Assembly (NCBI GenBank): GCA_023053685.1 | Contig: JALIGW010000005.1 | Coordinates: 34,672,980-34,736,979, forward strand | Source: Diadophis punctatus similis | Taxonomy: Eukaryota > Chordata > Lepidosauria > Squamata > Dipsadidae | Direction of reading: 5' to 3' | DNA length: 64,000 nucleotides | Part shown: positions 12,437-59,925 of the stretch, piece by piece | How the letters are laid out: the number at the start of each line of letters is the position of its first letter | Numbering within the stretch: the first letter of the stretch is position 1 | The notes under the pieces: model-generated | What the model was told of the DNA's origin: nothing | The model's input: only the letters and a program-made list of their open reading frames with translations | Database searches by the model: none | Translations under genes and position numbers: made by a program

Positions 12437-13130
12437 TTTATTTATTTATTTATTTTTATTTATTTATTTATTTATTTGTCAAATGTACAGGATAGTAGTT
12501 GTTTGTATAAACATAAGTAAAAAGTACCGATAATAGAGGAGAATAAGACAGTAGGACAGGGACGGTAGGCACAGTGGTGCGCTTATGCACGCCCCTTACA
12601 GGCCTCTTAGAAATGGGGAGAGGTCTACTGTAGACAGTCTAAGGTTAAAGTTTTGGGGGTTTGGGGAAGAAACCAGAATCAGGTAGTGCATTCCAGGCAT
12701 TGATCACTCTGTTGCTGAAGTCGAATTTTCTGCAGTCGAGTTTGGAGCGGTTTACATTAAGTTTGAATCTATTATGTGCTTATGTATTGTTGCGGTTGAA
12801 GCTGAAGTAATCATTGACAGGAAGGACATTTTGATATATGATTTTATGAACTACATTTAGATCAGATCGGAGGCAGCGTAGTTGTAAATTGTCTAATCCC
12901 AATATTTCAGGTCTGATGGAATAAGGTACTTTATTGCAAGCAGAGGAGTGGAGGACTCTTCTAGTGAAATATTTCTGGACTCTCTCGATTGTATTAATGT
13001 CTGATATGCAGTGCGGGTTCCAGACAGGTGAACTGTATTCCAGAATTGGTCTAACAAATGTTTTGTATGCTCTGGTTAGCAGTGTAATATTGCCAGAGAA
13101 GAAGCTACGCAAGATTAGATTAACAACTCA
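12437..13130 (-). mobile_element. LINE (CR1/L2-like), RT C-terminus and 3' UTR, minus strand
   Basis: On the minus strand 13,112-12,780 encodes a reverse transcriptase tail: LLTRAYKTFVRPILEYSSPV, then IERVQKYFTRRVLHSSACNK and LGLDNLQLRCLRSDL. This C-terminal block is shared by CR1/L2/Rex-type elements. The 3' UTR follows to an A-rich tail (TTTATTTA on the + strand, 12,437-12,477). It is 5'-truncated and belongs to a different family from the 45.6-kb element, whose tail is ATTCTA. Confidence 0.82.
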
Positions 13131-13439
13131 TTAACAACTAATTAGATTAACGTTCAGCATGGGAGACAGCAAAGAGAAATGCACCGCCATTTAAACCTCT
13201 GCCTACAGAACACATTAGGCGGAAACGCTGGCGGATTAACACAATATGTGAAATGATGGTTCGTATAGTCCTGCTTTGCTGACCAAGCTGTAGTTAATAG
13301 TAAAAGCTTTGCTTTTAAAAATTACAATGTCTACGTCCGCACAACACATCCAGCTGAAATGTATCTGGCTTTTGATTCTGTCTTCCGGATCCCAGCTGAT
13401 CATCCGGGATCGCTCGCTTTGTATTAAACGTGAATACAT

Positions 13440-13875
13440 AATTCCGCGGCTTTCTTAAAGGACAAAACAAACAAACAAACAAAGAAAGAAAGGGGCTCAG
13501 CTCTGCAGGAGGAGCGAACGAAGCGGATTGGCACCTGTGGATCCTAACGTTCCGCTGGAGGAGCCAGTCCTCCCGGGGAAAACCTGAATGGGAACAACGG
13601 CAACTCCTCCCGCCGAGGAAGGGAAGAAAGACGGTGAGCGCTGGGAATCGTCGCTCCTCCCTCCGGTGTTCACGAGGTCCGAGACGTCAGTTGTGCATTG
13701 GCAGTTTCCGGAACCGCTGACATGAGAGCCCCCTTCCTGCAAAGTATCAGGTGAGAAATTCAGAGATTGAGGCGGGAGCGATGCTGTTTTCCCAAACGGG
13801 ATGGGAATCGTTCGTGAGCTGGCGAAGAAGCACACGATGGAGTTCCTGGCAACCTGGGAATGAGGCTCGAACAAT
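13440..13875 (+). promoter_or_regulatory. XPNPEP1: candidate CpG-rich promoter and first exon of XPNPEP1
   Basis: This block is the only CpG-dense, unique-looking stretch upstream of the first coding exon. It contains roughly twenty CpGs within 13,500-13,720, a GACGTCAG CRE-like motif near 13,682, an inverted CCAAT (ATTGG) near 13,697, and no TATA box. Two good splice donors follow: ACG|GTGAGC after 13,633 and CAG|GTGAGA after 13,750. It is about 9.7 kb upstream of the ATG-bearing exon, which begins at 23,439 after an AG acceptor and so must have an upstream exon. Assignment to XPNPEP1 is inferred from orientation, composition and donors. In mammals ADD3 lies head-to-head upstream, so a bidirectional or alternative assignment cannot be excluded. 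Confidence 0.6.
13722..13750 (+). CDS. XPNPEP1: possible alternative first coding segment, in frame with XPNPEP1
   Basis: An ATG at 13,722 reads MRAPFLQSI plus two bases up to the donor CAG|GTGAGA. Joining to the exon starting at 23,439 (G ACC ATG) keeps the frame and would prepend 11 residues to the canonical start. Human XPNPEP1 also has an N-terminally extended isoform, but this peptide is not recognisably homologous to it. It may simply be 5' UTR. Confidence 0.25.
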
Positions 13876-14380
13876 GATAAACCAGATGGGAGTGCAGGGG
13901 TTATATAAATGAAGCCAATTTGGAGCGACTGGAGCAGAATAGCTTAAGATGTGAGGAATTCACAGAAAACCGGAAGCGTTTTAATCAATGTAGTGTCTAA
14001 ATTTCTTCCAAGACATCTAGAAATGCACATACGTGAATAGCTTTCTCCAATTCTATGTGTCTATTCATTCAAAAATAAATTTCAGAAACTTCAAGGGGGG
14101 CCTTTGCCTGCTCAAATAACATTTTTGATTGGACGTTTCTCATGGAAAAATGAATTTTCCAAGTACTTCTCATGTAGCTGGCTAGCTTCCGTTTCCAGAA
14201 AAGGCTTCCTTTGAATGCCAAATGTTCAAAGATGCGATTTTGGCTTAGTTGAAAGAATCAACCTAGCCATTGTTGTTTGCACAACTTGGGTTGTGGTGAA
14301 GACCCACAGTACTTTCTAGGCCGAAGGTAAATTTACAGTTCCAAGTTGTGTCCCTCATAACTTTATGTTATGTCAGAAAG

Positions 14381-14528
14381 GTGCTTTTTCAAGAGGCAAC
14401 TGGACTTTTTGGTTTTTCTTTGAAGACGTTCCGCTTCTCATCCAAGAGATGAAGAAGCTTCTTGGATGAGAAACGAAACGTCTTCAAAGAAAAAAACAGA
14501 AAGTCCAGTTGCCTCTTGAAAAAGCATC
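14381..14528. mobile_element. near-perfect 67-bp inverted repeat (hairpin repeat)
   Basis: The left arm (14,381-14,447) starts GTGCTTTTTCAAGAGGCAAC and the right arm (14,460-14,528) ends GCCTCTTGAAAAAGCATC. The arms pair almost fully around a 12-nt loop. The core CTTTGAAGACGTT...CTTCTCATCCAAGA is a motif I recognise as repeated in vertebrate genomes. It could be a MITE or a remnant of one arm copied twice; no clear target duplication was identified. Confidence 0.75.
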
Positions 14529-15103
14529 TTTGGGACAACCATGACCTGGATGACTGAGAATCTCCGTAGACATTATATCAGAAAGTTTTTCACATGCACA
14601 TCATGGTCCAAAACTGCCATTATGTCCCTTGCATCCTGACATCTGATGCAAGAAAGTAAATTGTATTTTTTGCATCATTATGACACGTTTCATTACTCCC
14701 CACCCCCACTATTTTTGACCCATGCAAAAAAGTGGAGCCAAGATAAGTAAGTAGAAGAAACATGACTATGATTTAATCCAAATTTAATTTGGATCAGATC
14801 AATTAGATGTGATAAACATAATTATTCATATATCTCAGCTGTTTCCCTTCAGTTTGAGGTCAACATTTGAAAAGATTTTGCAAAACTTTGTGGACCCCAG
14901 GTTTGGGCATTCCTGGTTTGCAGGTTGGTATCATATATGAACCAAGTTATCTGAAGCAGTCTTAGACACTTTTGTTAGAATCAGAGTTAAATATGAGATG
15001 TTCTTGAACCACTGCTGATTTGTTAGGAAAGTGAACCCACTGTTAAACATAAATAGCAGATAAAAGCACCAAATATGTTGGTGCCAATATTATCTAATAA
15101 CAG

Positions 15104-15285
15104 AATAATAGAATAACAGAGTTAGAAGGGACCTTGGAGGTCTTCTAGTCCAACGCCCTGGTCTAGCAGGAAACCCTATAACATTTCAGACAAATGGTTG
15201 TCCAATCTCTTCTTAAAAACCTCTAGTGTTGGAGCATAACTTCTGGAAGTAGGTTGCTGCACTGATTAATTCCACTATTTCACTA
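15104..15285 (-). mobile_element. CR1 LINE 3' end (minus strand)
   Basis: GAAGGGACCTTGGAGGTCTT followed by CTAGTCCAAC and CAGGAAACCCTATA is the reverse complement of the conserved amniote CR1 3' region (compare the plus-strand copy at 40,880-41,012). Confidence 0.8.
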
Positions 15286-15349
15286 TTTTGGAAAAAACTC
15301 AGATTTTTGTAAAAGATTTCTCATGCATATGTTGTTATTATTTATGGTT

Positions 15350-15735
15350 CTTCATACAGTCAGATGTTAGGATTTGGCATTTTTATCCAGCTATCAAGTC
15401 TTTCCCAAGGACCTGGGAGAGGCAGATGTTGTTGTTTGATAATATTTAAAGCTATCATCACAGGATGTAAGCTGTTCCAAGTAATGATGCATTTTGCAAT
15501 TGACTGATGGTGATTTTTCAATGCCAATGGTGTTCAAGTGGTGCTCCAGATGTTTTGAGATTGCACCAAAGGCACCTATTCCTTTTGGTACTATCTCTGC
15601 TTTCTTTTGTAAAAGTCATTCTACTTTTATTTACAGCTCTTCATAGTTTCTGATTTTCTTCAGTTCTTTCTCTTTTCTTCTGCTGCCTCCAGGTATTGCC
15701 ATAACCCTATCCAGACTTTTTCATATCAACAGTTG
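15350..15735 (-). mobile_element. R4-type LINE 3' fragment (minus strand)
   Basis: TTGCAATTGACTGATGGTGA, TTCAAGTGGTGCTCCAGATG and the following order parallel 2,740-2,945 of the R4 LINE at the start of the window. The 3' end carries CAGTCAGATGTTAGGATTTG and CCCAAGGACCTGGGA, also seen at 16,372-16,446. Confidence 0.65.
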
Positions 15736-15752
15736 TTAAATCTTATTAATAT

Positions 15753-16313
15753 TACAGGGAGTCCTTGAGTAACCTTTGAAGTTACAATAACACTGAAAGA
15801 AGTGACTTACGATCAGTTCTCACATTTATGACTGCCGCAGCATCCCTGTGGTCACATGATCAAAATGGAAATCGACATGCATTGACAATAGTTGCAGCAT
15901 CCCAGGCAATGTTCCCTGTAAAATTAGAACACGGTGCACGGCAGTTAAAAATTCCCGCGCAGCGTCCCCCTTTGATGTGCGCGGCCGTGCAGGCGCGCAG
16001 ACTCTGCAATTAGAAAACGCCGGGCGGAAGTTAGAAACCTCTGCGCAGCGTTCTCCCATCACGTGCGCGGCCGCGCACCTTAGAGGGAACAGTGATCCCA
16101 GGGTCACATGATCGTCATTTACAACTTTCCCGGGGGCCTTCTCACAAGCAAAGTCAATAAGGGAAACTGGATTCACTTAATGACTACTTGATTTGCTTAA
16201 AGAGTGCAATAAAAAAGGTAATAATATTGGGCAAGTGACTCACTTAACCACTGCATCACTTAGCAAAAAAAGTTCCAGTCTCAATTGTGGTCATAAGTCA
16301 AGGACTACTTGTA
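15753..16313. mobile_element. MITE with TACAG..GTCCTTGA terminal repeats, carrying a nested element
   Basis: Left end TACAGGGAGTCCTTGAGTAA, right end GTCAAGGACTACTTGTA, forming terminal inverted repeats next to TA-rich flanks. Internal blocks (TGACTTACGATC, GGTCACATGATC, CTTAATGACTACTTG, GGTCATAAGTCAAGG) belong to a very common squamate non-autonomous DNA element. The interval 15,907-16,094 is a later insertion. Confidence 0.75.
15907..16094. mobile_element. 188-bp hAT-like MITE nested in the MITE above
   Basis: Ends CAATGTTCCCTGTAA and TTAGAGGGAACAGTG are inverted repeats. The element is flanked by a perfect 8-bp direct repeat ATCCCAGG (15,899-15,906 and 16,095-16,102), the hAT signature. 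The interior is GC- and CpG-rich, unlike its host element. Confidence 0.85.
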
Positions 16314-16371
16314 TTAAAATATATCCTACCTTTTGTTTAGGATATAACTTACCTATTATTATGGATGGTTA

Positions 16372-16877
16372 CACAGTCAGCCAAATGTTTAGACTGGATA
16401 TTGCATTTTTAGCCACCTATCAAGTCCCTCCCAAGGACCTGGGATATGATTTATTATATATACAACAATGTAAAGTCACAGCTGCCAGTTCTTTAGCTGG
16501 TATTTGCTTTCATACGAATTGAGTTCTTCCAAAGAATGTAGTATTTCATAATATATTGATTTAGTATATATGTGAATCCAAGCAGCCAGCCTTTTGTAAT
16601 CTACAGATGAAAATGTTGTCAATGCGCAGAGTTTCTAGGTGACATCTTTCAATTTGTTTGTCAGACCTTGATATTTTGGGTTCTTTGTCTTTGTACTCTA
16701 TTCTCCCCTGGTGTTCCAGTCATTAGTTATACACACTTTCTAGGAACAACTTGCATCCTGCGACAATACCTTTAACATAGTCAAATAACACTTGTCTATT
16801 CCAGGTCCTTGGGAAGGATTCGATAGGTAGATAAAAATACCAAATCCACTCTAAATATCTGGCTGACTATGTGATGA
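16372..16877. repeat. two R4-type 3' ends in inverted orientation
   Basis: 16,372-16,446 (AGTCAGCCAAATG ... CCCAAGGACCTGGGA) and 16,797-16,877 (CCAGGTCCTTGGGAAGG ... ATCTGGCTGACT) are inverted copies of the same roughly 75-bp segment, also present at 15,358-15,420. The 350 bp between them is not recognised. Confidence 0.6.
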
Positions 16878-16990
16878 ATATAATTACATTTATTAACTTC
16901 CCCGCTCCAGTGGACTCTGGGTGGCATACAAAACTAGAAAACATATGAAAAATAGCTAAAAACTACTAAATTGGACAGACAGCTCAAGCT
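16878..16990 (-). mobile_element. LINE 3'-end fragment (minus strand)
   Basis: ATTTATTAACTTCCCCGCTC then GGACTCTGGGTGGCATACAA matches the 3' motif of the LINE at 32.4 kb. Confidence 0.45.
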
Positions 16991-17975
16991 ACAATGATCT
17001 AATAAACAACAAAATAAGCAAAACAAAACAGGACCTTAAACAAATAATAAACACCACACTATAACCCTGTGAAATGGGCTGGTCTGACAAAGAGTGACTG
17101 GCCTAAAGTTACCCAGCCAGCTTTCAAGCCTAAGGGACGGGCTGAACTCTTAGTCCTTTGGTTTCTAGTCTAGCATCTGAAACACAACTAAAAAATTATC
17201 TGCTCTAGCATTAATTAAAATTTCTCAATCCCCTCATGTTTGATTTACATTAAATCCATACTTTTACACTTCAACTCTCAACATACTTTTCATAATAGAG
17301 AAATCAGAAACATGTACAATTTTAAATGATTAATTAGTCAATGTAAACCCTTAACTTTTCAATGTAAAACATAAATGGTGGATACATTTGAAATGCAATA
17401 TTTCTGGGGAAACATTCATAGCTTTGGGGCTCTTCATTGGTTTTAATTTTGCTGCCAAAAGGATTAAATGACAGTTCTTTCTAAAGTACAGTCGGTATTT
17501 CTCTCATTTCATTATTCTCCATATATAACAGAGTTCATCTTTCTAATGGCATTTTAAAGAACATTTTGAAGAAAAAACAAGCCAAGTTTCAGTGACAGTT
17601 TCTGAAGACTTAAATAATTCTCTTGTTTTGCCTCTTACCTTTCAAGCATTAGATTTTGGAAACGAACTTGCAAATCAGAGAGAATAGGTTTTGGATAATT
17701 AATAATATTGACATATCTTACGATTTAACTGAATGTATGAGCTTGTTATCTTGATTTAATTATATTTCATATACTGCTTGATATAGAAAAGCAGTGTTGG
17801 AATTATATTCAATTAACTAAAACTCATGCAGCATAGTAGTTCAGATGCTCGACTAAAGCACCTTCCATGCAAAATTGGTGCACATATTCTAGGTTTGGTC
17901 CTTCCCTATTCTATTCCAATCATATTGCCTGTCTTGATGAAATCTTCAGTAACTAAGCTGCTTATCTTTTGTTTA

Positions 17976-18441
17976 GGTGCTGCCTCAGAGGGATCTATGA
18001 CAATTTGCCACGGCCAACTCACCATGGCCAACTCGCCATGGCCAACTCATCATGGCCAACTCACCATGGCCAACTCACCATGGCCAACTCACAATGGCCA
18101 ACTGGCCACGACCAACTCACCACGGCCAACTCATCACACCCAACTTGCCACAGCCAACTTGCTGCAGAACAGCTCGCTGCAGGACAAGAGTTACACTAAT
18201 ATCAAAGAAATGGCAGAATGGAAGCATTAAAGAAAGGATGCAAAAAAGGAGGGACAGAATGAAATATGAATCACAAAAATTAAAATATTTTTTATTTGCT
18301 TTAAATAATTACATTTAAATTGTTAAATTGTCCTGTGGCAAGTTGGCCCATGGTGAGTTAGCCGTGGCGAGTTATCCCTCAGCAAGTTAGCCATGGCGAG
18401 TTGTCTGTGGCAAATTGTCCCATTCCGGCCTCAGAGGCACC
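17976..18441. mobile_element. foldback-like element with arms of 14-bp tandem repeats
   Basis: The left arm begins GGTGCTGCCTCAGAGGG, then GACAATTTGCCA, then about eleven degenerate copies of CATGGCCAACTCAC (18,008-18,160). The right arm (18,327-18,441) has the inverted repeats (GCGAGTTAGCC-type units), then TGGCAAATTGTCCCATTCC and CCTCAGAGGCACC. Inverted termini and inverted tandem arrays around a unique centre resemble foldback elements. The ORFs across it are repeat artefacts. Confidence 0.75.
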
Positions 18442-20100
18442 ACTGCAAATCCATTATTGCCGCATTTTCTCTGAGGTTGCAAGTCCAGGGGTTTTCCATT
18501 GGTGGAAGCTCTGCCTCTCTTAGATTTTCCTCTTCCCTCTTCTATCTTCAAAGCAAAGTGCCATTGCACTTTGCCACGATCACTTTTTTCTTCAGAAGCC
18601 ATTGGAGGTTCCCCCTCCCCCCTTAGGCTTCACTGTGAAAACTTTTTTATTTCACTACAAAAACGAGCAGAGCAAGGAAATAATAAAAATAGGGATGAAA
18701 TAAGGTGGTGGCTGGAATGCCAAGTATGCTCCAGTATCTTCTCTTCCCTTTGACCTACGGGTGGCCTTTTAATCTTTTTATTCCTCATTATCCCCATTCC
18801 AAGGAGAGGCAAAGCGAACACTGACAAGGAAGTTTGAAATTATTGTGTAGGAAGTGCCCAAATTAAGGAAACTTCCTGGAGGCTGCAAGTATTAGGTGGT
18901 AGGCTGTGCCAAATTCCTTGGGGGTTGACGGATTGAGCTGCAGTAAAGAAAGTAGGGGTTGTACTATAAGAAAAAAAAAAGAATCTGTTCCTGTCTCATA
19001 TACTTGCAGTAGCAATGAGAGGCATAAGGTTAAGTGGGAACCCTGAAAAAAATCCTCCTTTTATGGAATTCTTCCTACTGATAGCTTACCAAGGGCATTA
19101 ACTGGTACTTGTTCCTGGAACAAAAGTTAATGAATAAGTACTTTTCTGTATCTTTTCTTTCTCTTCTGAATAGCTCACAGTGTCTTTCTATAGAATACAC
19201 ATTGTTCTTTCAAATGTTTCTTTTTTTCTATATGAGTTTTAGGCTTTTTAGGCATGCTACCCTTCTGATTTGTTGGTCGGAATTATGACAGTTGATCCAA
19301 ATTGATCCAAGGCTGATGTATATGCCTATAGCTTCAGGAAACTGAGTGGAGTTCATTGGTTATTATGTTCTGAACAATCTAATCCTGTGAAATATGTTAA
19401 GAGTTTGACATGGCCTTGGGTTTTCTGGCTGAATAATCTAGACTGAAGTCCAGCCTACTCCCCCTCCCTCTCCCAATGTCACACTGCCTTCTGTTCTGCT
19501 ATTGTGAAGTGGTACAGTAATTTTTTGCAACAGTCATTATCTGCAATTATCCATTATGAGAAGAAAGAGGTTATTGTGGCCAAAGTCTGCTTACCTTTGA
19601 AGTTTTGCCCTTTGCTTTGTCAGGCATTGCTGAGTTAATGAAGAGCAAGAACAGAACACAGAAGTGATTTCACTATCCAAGGCTGGGAAATTTGGGTTTC
19701 GGGAGGAAAACTACCTGGGACAGGTAAAATATGGGCCATATAGATGATGTTGGATAATGCTTGCCAAGCTTTATTTTATAGAGACACAAATACTTACCGT
19801 AATTTCATTTTTGTTTGACTTTATTGTTTGTGTTACTGCTTGTTACTCTTAATATCAAATGTACTGCCTGGTTGCAATGCATATAGAATGAAATGAGATC
19901 ATCTGTATGCTTCAGAATGTAGAAGTTTGGTTTAGTGAACCACCCCAAAGAAATGGAAAAGGAGTAAAAATGACAGGCCTTTTGCTAGAAATTGAATAGT
20001 GTTATGGCAGAGGCCTTAGAGATACATCATTTGAAGTCAATGTGATCCTCTCAAGATGCAGATTAGGTTGTAGGCGCATAACGTAAAAGAAAGGAAACCA
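18442..20100. other. intron 1 DNA, nothing recognised
   Basis: No coding or repeat feature recognised; ordinary intronic composition. Confidence 0.4.
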
Positions 20101-20108
20101 GTAGGTCG

Positions 20109-20162
20109 GTCCTTCCTTCCTTCCTTCCTTCCTTCCCTCCCTCCTTCCCTCCCTCCCTCCCC
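20109..20162. repeat. (CCTT)n / (CCCT)n pyrimidine tract
   Basis: Tandem TTCC and TCCC units. A short run of AAGT repeats follows at about 20,310-20,325. Confidence 0.9.
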
Positions 20163-20329
20163 AAATGGAACTAACTATCTGTGAGAAACGTTGTGCTTGT
20201 TTCATTTGGCAGAAAAAAATGGAAGAATGTCTTACAAGCCCAACAAACATGAACAGGAACATGAGATAAAAGTCTAAGGTTATAATTTTCAAAGATGTAA
20301 AATAATAATAGTAAGTAAGTAAGTAAAAA

Positions 20330-22090
20330 AGTAAGGACCCTCTAGTTTCCTTTCTTTTATGTCATGTGCCTACTTCATATACATAGGAAATTAGGACTGG
20401 AATGGTCATAAAGTGTGGTTCTAAAGTAGACTAATTTGAGAAAAAAGAATATATAATTAGTGGGCAAACTGGTTAGAATTATACCAGGTATCTGAAGGAT
20501 ATTGAAACATTAGTCTTATGCCTGGCCTATTTGCTATTGTATTTTTCACAACGCTGCTAAATTAAAGTATTATTCTGAAGATGGGGAGGATTAGATTCTT
20601 CATATCAGCAAAAGCTCAATTTTTAAATTGTATTTCAGTCTTTATTGGCAGTGTGCTAGAAAAAGCTAGGTTACAATATAGTAGATGCCATGTTTCAAAT
20701 TGATTCTTGCCTGCTAGAGGCAGTTTCTGCTTCATTAGTTGATCAGTGGCCATGGTACATATTGGAGTGGGATATGCAATCAGATTTATCAGCAGTGGAA
20801 TTTCTGTCAAACAGCAATTGCTTCAGTTAATCTAATGCGTGTTGAGGCACCATAATTTGTGTAGGGGTAACAAATAGAATCCTAAAAGGAATGCAGGAAA
20901 AAGTGGATTTAATGGTGGCTGCTAGTAAATTTGGAAAACCCTTGATGAAAACACAAGATGCTAACAGAGACTTTTCTACCTTCCTTTATCAAATCTGTTG
21001 AGATGATATGCCCATGAGACCCGGAATTCTGGGAGTTGAAATTGAAGCTTCTACCTTTGGGGAGAACCAGCTAATGAAAAATATTGTTAGAAGATAATTT
21101 TCCAGAAGATCACAATCTCTTTTAAATGGTCTGAAGAAGAATGAATTTGGTCTGGCAGTTTCTTTTTTTGCGTTATTAGACTAACACTCTCCCACCATTT
21201 CCAAATCTACTTTATAACATCATAGTTTTCCAAGGGACAGAAATGTTGTCTTACAATTATCTGGACGTGATAAAAAAATTATTGAATTAGGAAAAATGCC
21301 TTCTAGTTAATGCACCATGGTAAGTGAAACACAGTGACTTTGCAAAAGTTTATTCAGGGACAATTAGTGTGTGAGTAGTTTGTTGTATACGGTATGTCAG
21401 ATTTCCCTGTCTTCTGCTTTTTGAAGGAGTATCAACCATCTGCCAAATTAATTGTTCAGATACAAACCCCAGTTAATCTTAAAATATGTCAATAGTATTT
21501 AATGTAGCAAACATCTGACTTGATTGTCCAGTGAAATCTATGCCATTTAGGAAATGGAGTCATTTGATAATGCACAGCTGATGTTAGAGCCTCCAAATAT
21601 ATGTGCTAGAATTATGTGAGGACAAACCAGAGCATTAATCAAATTAGTCTTATAAGGAACAATTTTTCAGAATCGGTGATCAGTTGAAGGCTGAAAATAC
21701 CTTGCACCATACTCTTGTATGCAACATAGCCATTTGGTGAAAAGAATGGTGGTCACAAAAGGCTTGTTTGAACAAAAGGTGTACCTGATCCCTGAAAAGT
21801 CTGAAAAAAAATCCTTTCAAAGAGCTAGATCTTAACTCTGTTTTGTCTGTGAGAAAACAAAGACAGCAAGTAATAATGCAACTTTATTGTTTTTTCTGTT
21901 TTTTTCTCTCTGGGATTAGGTCTCAAATATCTAGATGAGATTATTGGAAATAGTTTATTGTAAGACTTTGTAATATAAAGTATTAAGTAGGATTGTGGTA
22001 TAATATTAGGTGCATATAATATGGAGTGTATCATTTCAGTGCTGCATAGGAATGACATACTACTACTGGTATGTGGAGTTCTGTTCCAGA
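20330..22090. other. intron 1 DNA, nothing recognised
   Basis: No exon-like or repeat feature recognised. Confidence 0.4.
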
Positions 22091-22111
22091 ATAATGGTCA
22101 GCTGGTCAGCC

Positions 22112-22177
22112 ATTCTGCCTGTCTGCCTATGTATCTGCCTATCTATTTATCTTCTTATCATTCTATCTGTCTGCCTC

Positions 22178-22208
<31 letters not shown>

Positions 22209-22216
22209 CCTATCAT
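22112..22216. repeat. (CTGT)n / (CTAT)n microsatellite
   Basis: Interrupted tetranucleotide units, purest at about 22,177-22,205. Confidence 0.9.
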
Positions 22217-22987
22217 TTGCATATTCCATATTGGAACTGCTGAACAGCTCCAGGACTAGTGTATGCCACAGGATCAATAAGTTTGTGAGGTACATTAGTC
22301 TAAGAAATCAGTCTAAGAATCTATCCCAAGGTTACCTGCTACATTTTGTGCCTGAATGCAGATTTAAACTTGAATCTCCCTGGTCTTAGTTCAGCAGATT
22401 AACTACTAATCTATGATTTCTTGAATTTGGAGGAGATTGTGTAATGTAATATGGCTAACATTGCTAGATTCAAACTTTCAGAACAAACAAGTATTTACCC
22501 CTACTATGGAAAACAATACTTGAACAATTGCAGAGCCTGCTATTCATTCCTGGCAAGGACATGTAGTAACCTGGAAGAGGTGATGGCTCTCAGAATTTTC
22601 CCTATGACTGAAAACAGCAGCAGCTTGTGAATTATTTCCTTCCTGTTCTGTGTCCTTGCCCTTCTCTCATGTCTCAAAGCATCTGCTGCTTTTTAATTCC
22701 AAATGTTTCCTTACATACAGCTTCTTCCAGGCTGCCCTCTTTCAGCTATCCACTGCCAAATAATTCAAGATGATTAACGTAAGATCCGTGAGAGTTTATC
22801 AAGGAAGTAATTGTAAGCTTTGGTCCATGATCAACCACTCCAGTGTTTCTGACTGGGCATTCAGTGAAAGACTAAAACTCAAAGAATTCTACAGATTGGA
22901 GAAAGTTGATGGCCTTTCTATTGTGCCCCAAATATATAGAATGTGTTTCTAAGAGCTCTCTTTCTCTCTTGTCTGCTAGTCTTTTCA

Positions 22988-23220
22988 TAGAGAGACAGTT
23001 TGGTTTAGTGGTTAAGACACCACTCTATAAACTAGGAGACCCTGCGTTTTAATCTTGTCTTAGACGCAAAGCCAGATGGGTAACTTTGGGCCAGTAACTC
23101 TCCCTCAACCCTAAGAAGGAGACAATGCCAAACTGCTTCTGAAATCTTGCCAGGAAAACTGCAGGGAGTTTTCAAAACTGCTGACACCTGGAGTCAAGAT
23201 TGACTCAAAGGCATGTGCGC
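22988..23220 (+). mobile_element. tRNA-derived SINE
   Basis: The head GGTTTAGTGGTTAAGACACC resembles a tRNA A box and TGCGTTTTAATC a degenerate B box. The body GGGCCAGTAACTCTCCCTCA and AAAACTGCAGGGA follows, with a tail around GATTGACTCAAAGGCA. It ends about 220 bp upstream of the first coding exon. Not a functional tRNA: no cloverleaf 3' half. Confidence 0.7.
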
Positions 23221-23442
23221 ACGCAACAAAGCCTTTTCAAAGGCAAGTCAAGACCACTTGAGCGGTAATTCCAAAGGCTGCTATTTCAGCAGAACTGCAC
23301 TGGGCAAGGTTGGGAAGGACAATGAATATAGATTCAAGCAATTTCAATTAAAAAAATTCTACTTGATAATTTTCTGGAATTTTAAATCTTCAGTGCCAAA
23401 TCAACAGGCTTCTTAACTTGTTGTTGTTTTTCTAATAGGACC

Positions 23443-59113
<35,671 letters not shown>

Positions 59114-59925
59114 TAGTGTATTTCTATTTTTGAATGTAATTCCTTTTTAAAAATACATGTTCAGGATTGTTTTGGCTTTACGATAATGATTTGGGGGGAA
59201 GGCATGAATTTTTAAAAATAATAATAATCAAGACAAATAGAAGAGGGACAATGGGCAAGATAGAGGGTGAAAGGATTTATTCCCCTGTGATGTTCTCTCT
59301 GTTTTTTCTTTTTGATAATGAACAAAATTAAATTCAGAGCTGTGAAATCTGTGTCTTAAAACAATGAGATGGGTTAGTGGGAAAGAACACATGGCAGTGA
59401 AACTAATCTCTGGATTAGATTGATCAATCAATTTGCTTGTATAAACAATGAAAGTAAGAAAACCTGCCATAATGTGAGTTGATGCTTTGGTGGCAATTTT
59501 CTCAAATGTTAAGGAGGAATGGTATTGCATCAAAGGTACACATATCTGCTAAAATTAGTGCCTGCATAGGTTTAGGTTTCCTGAAAAATAGAAGTTCTCA
59601 TAAGTATTCCTGAAAGATTTTAGCATCTGGCTTTGCTGCATCTCACACTTCAGAAAGGCAACTAGTCACTGCATATTTATCCTTCAGTAAAGGAAGTGCC
59701 AAACAATACACTGCATTTCTGGAGCACTCATCACAGATCATATACCATCCAGTGCATGCAGGCTGTATCCCTATGACTGTCTTCTCTGAACTAAGTCCTT
59801 TGCATTCAGGGGTTTTTATTGCAAGACACTTAGCCTCAGAAGAATCTGTCTTGATGCCATCTCAACTAACTCTGAGCAATTTATTTTCAGCAGATCCAAA
59901 TAATAAATGGAGCAATCTGCAATTG
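59114..59925 (+). other. XPNPEP1: probable XPNPEP1 3' UTR with candidate poly(A) signal
   Basis: No canonical AATAAA occurs soon after the stop. The first is at 59,902-59,907, followed by an ATTAAA at 59,982. Ending the transcript just after the first gives a 3' UTR of about 0.8 kb. The end is inferred; RNA evidence would be needed to fix it. Confidence 0.4.

Noticed and set aside
17826..18318. Overlapping ORFs with periodic NSPWPTHHGQLT
   Set aside because: Periodicity comes from the 14-bp repeat of the foldback element, open in several frames at once.
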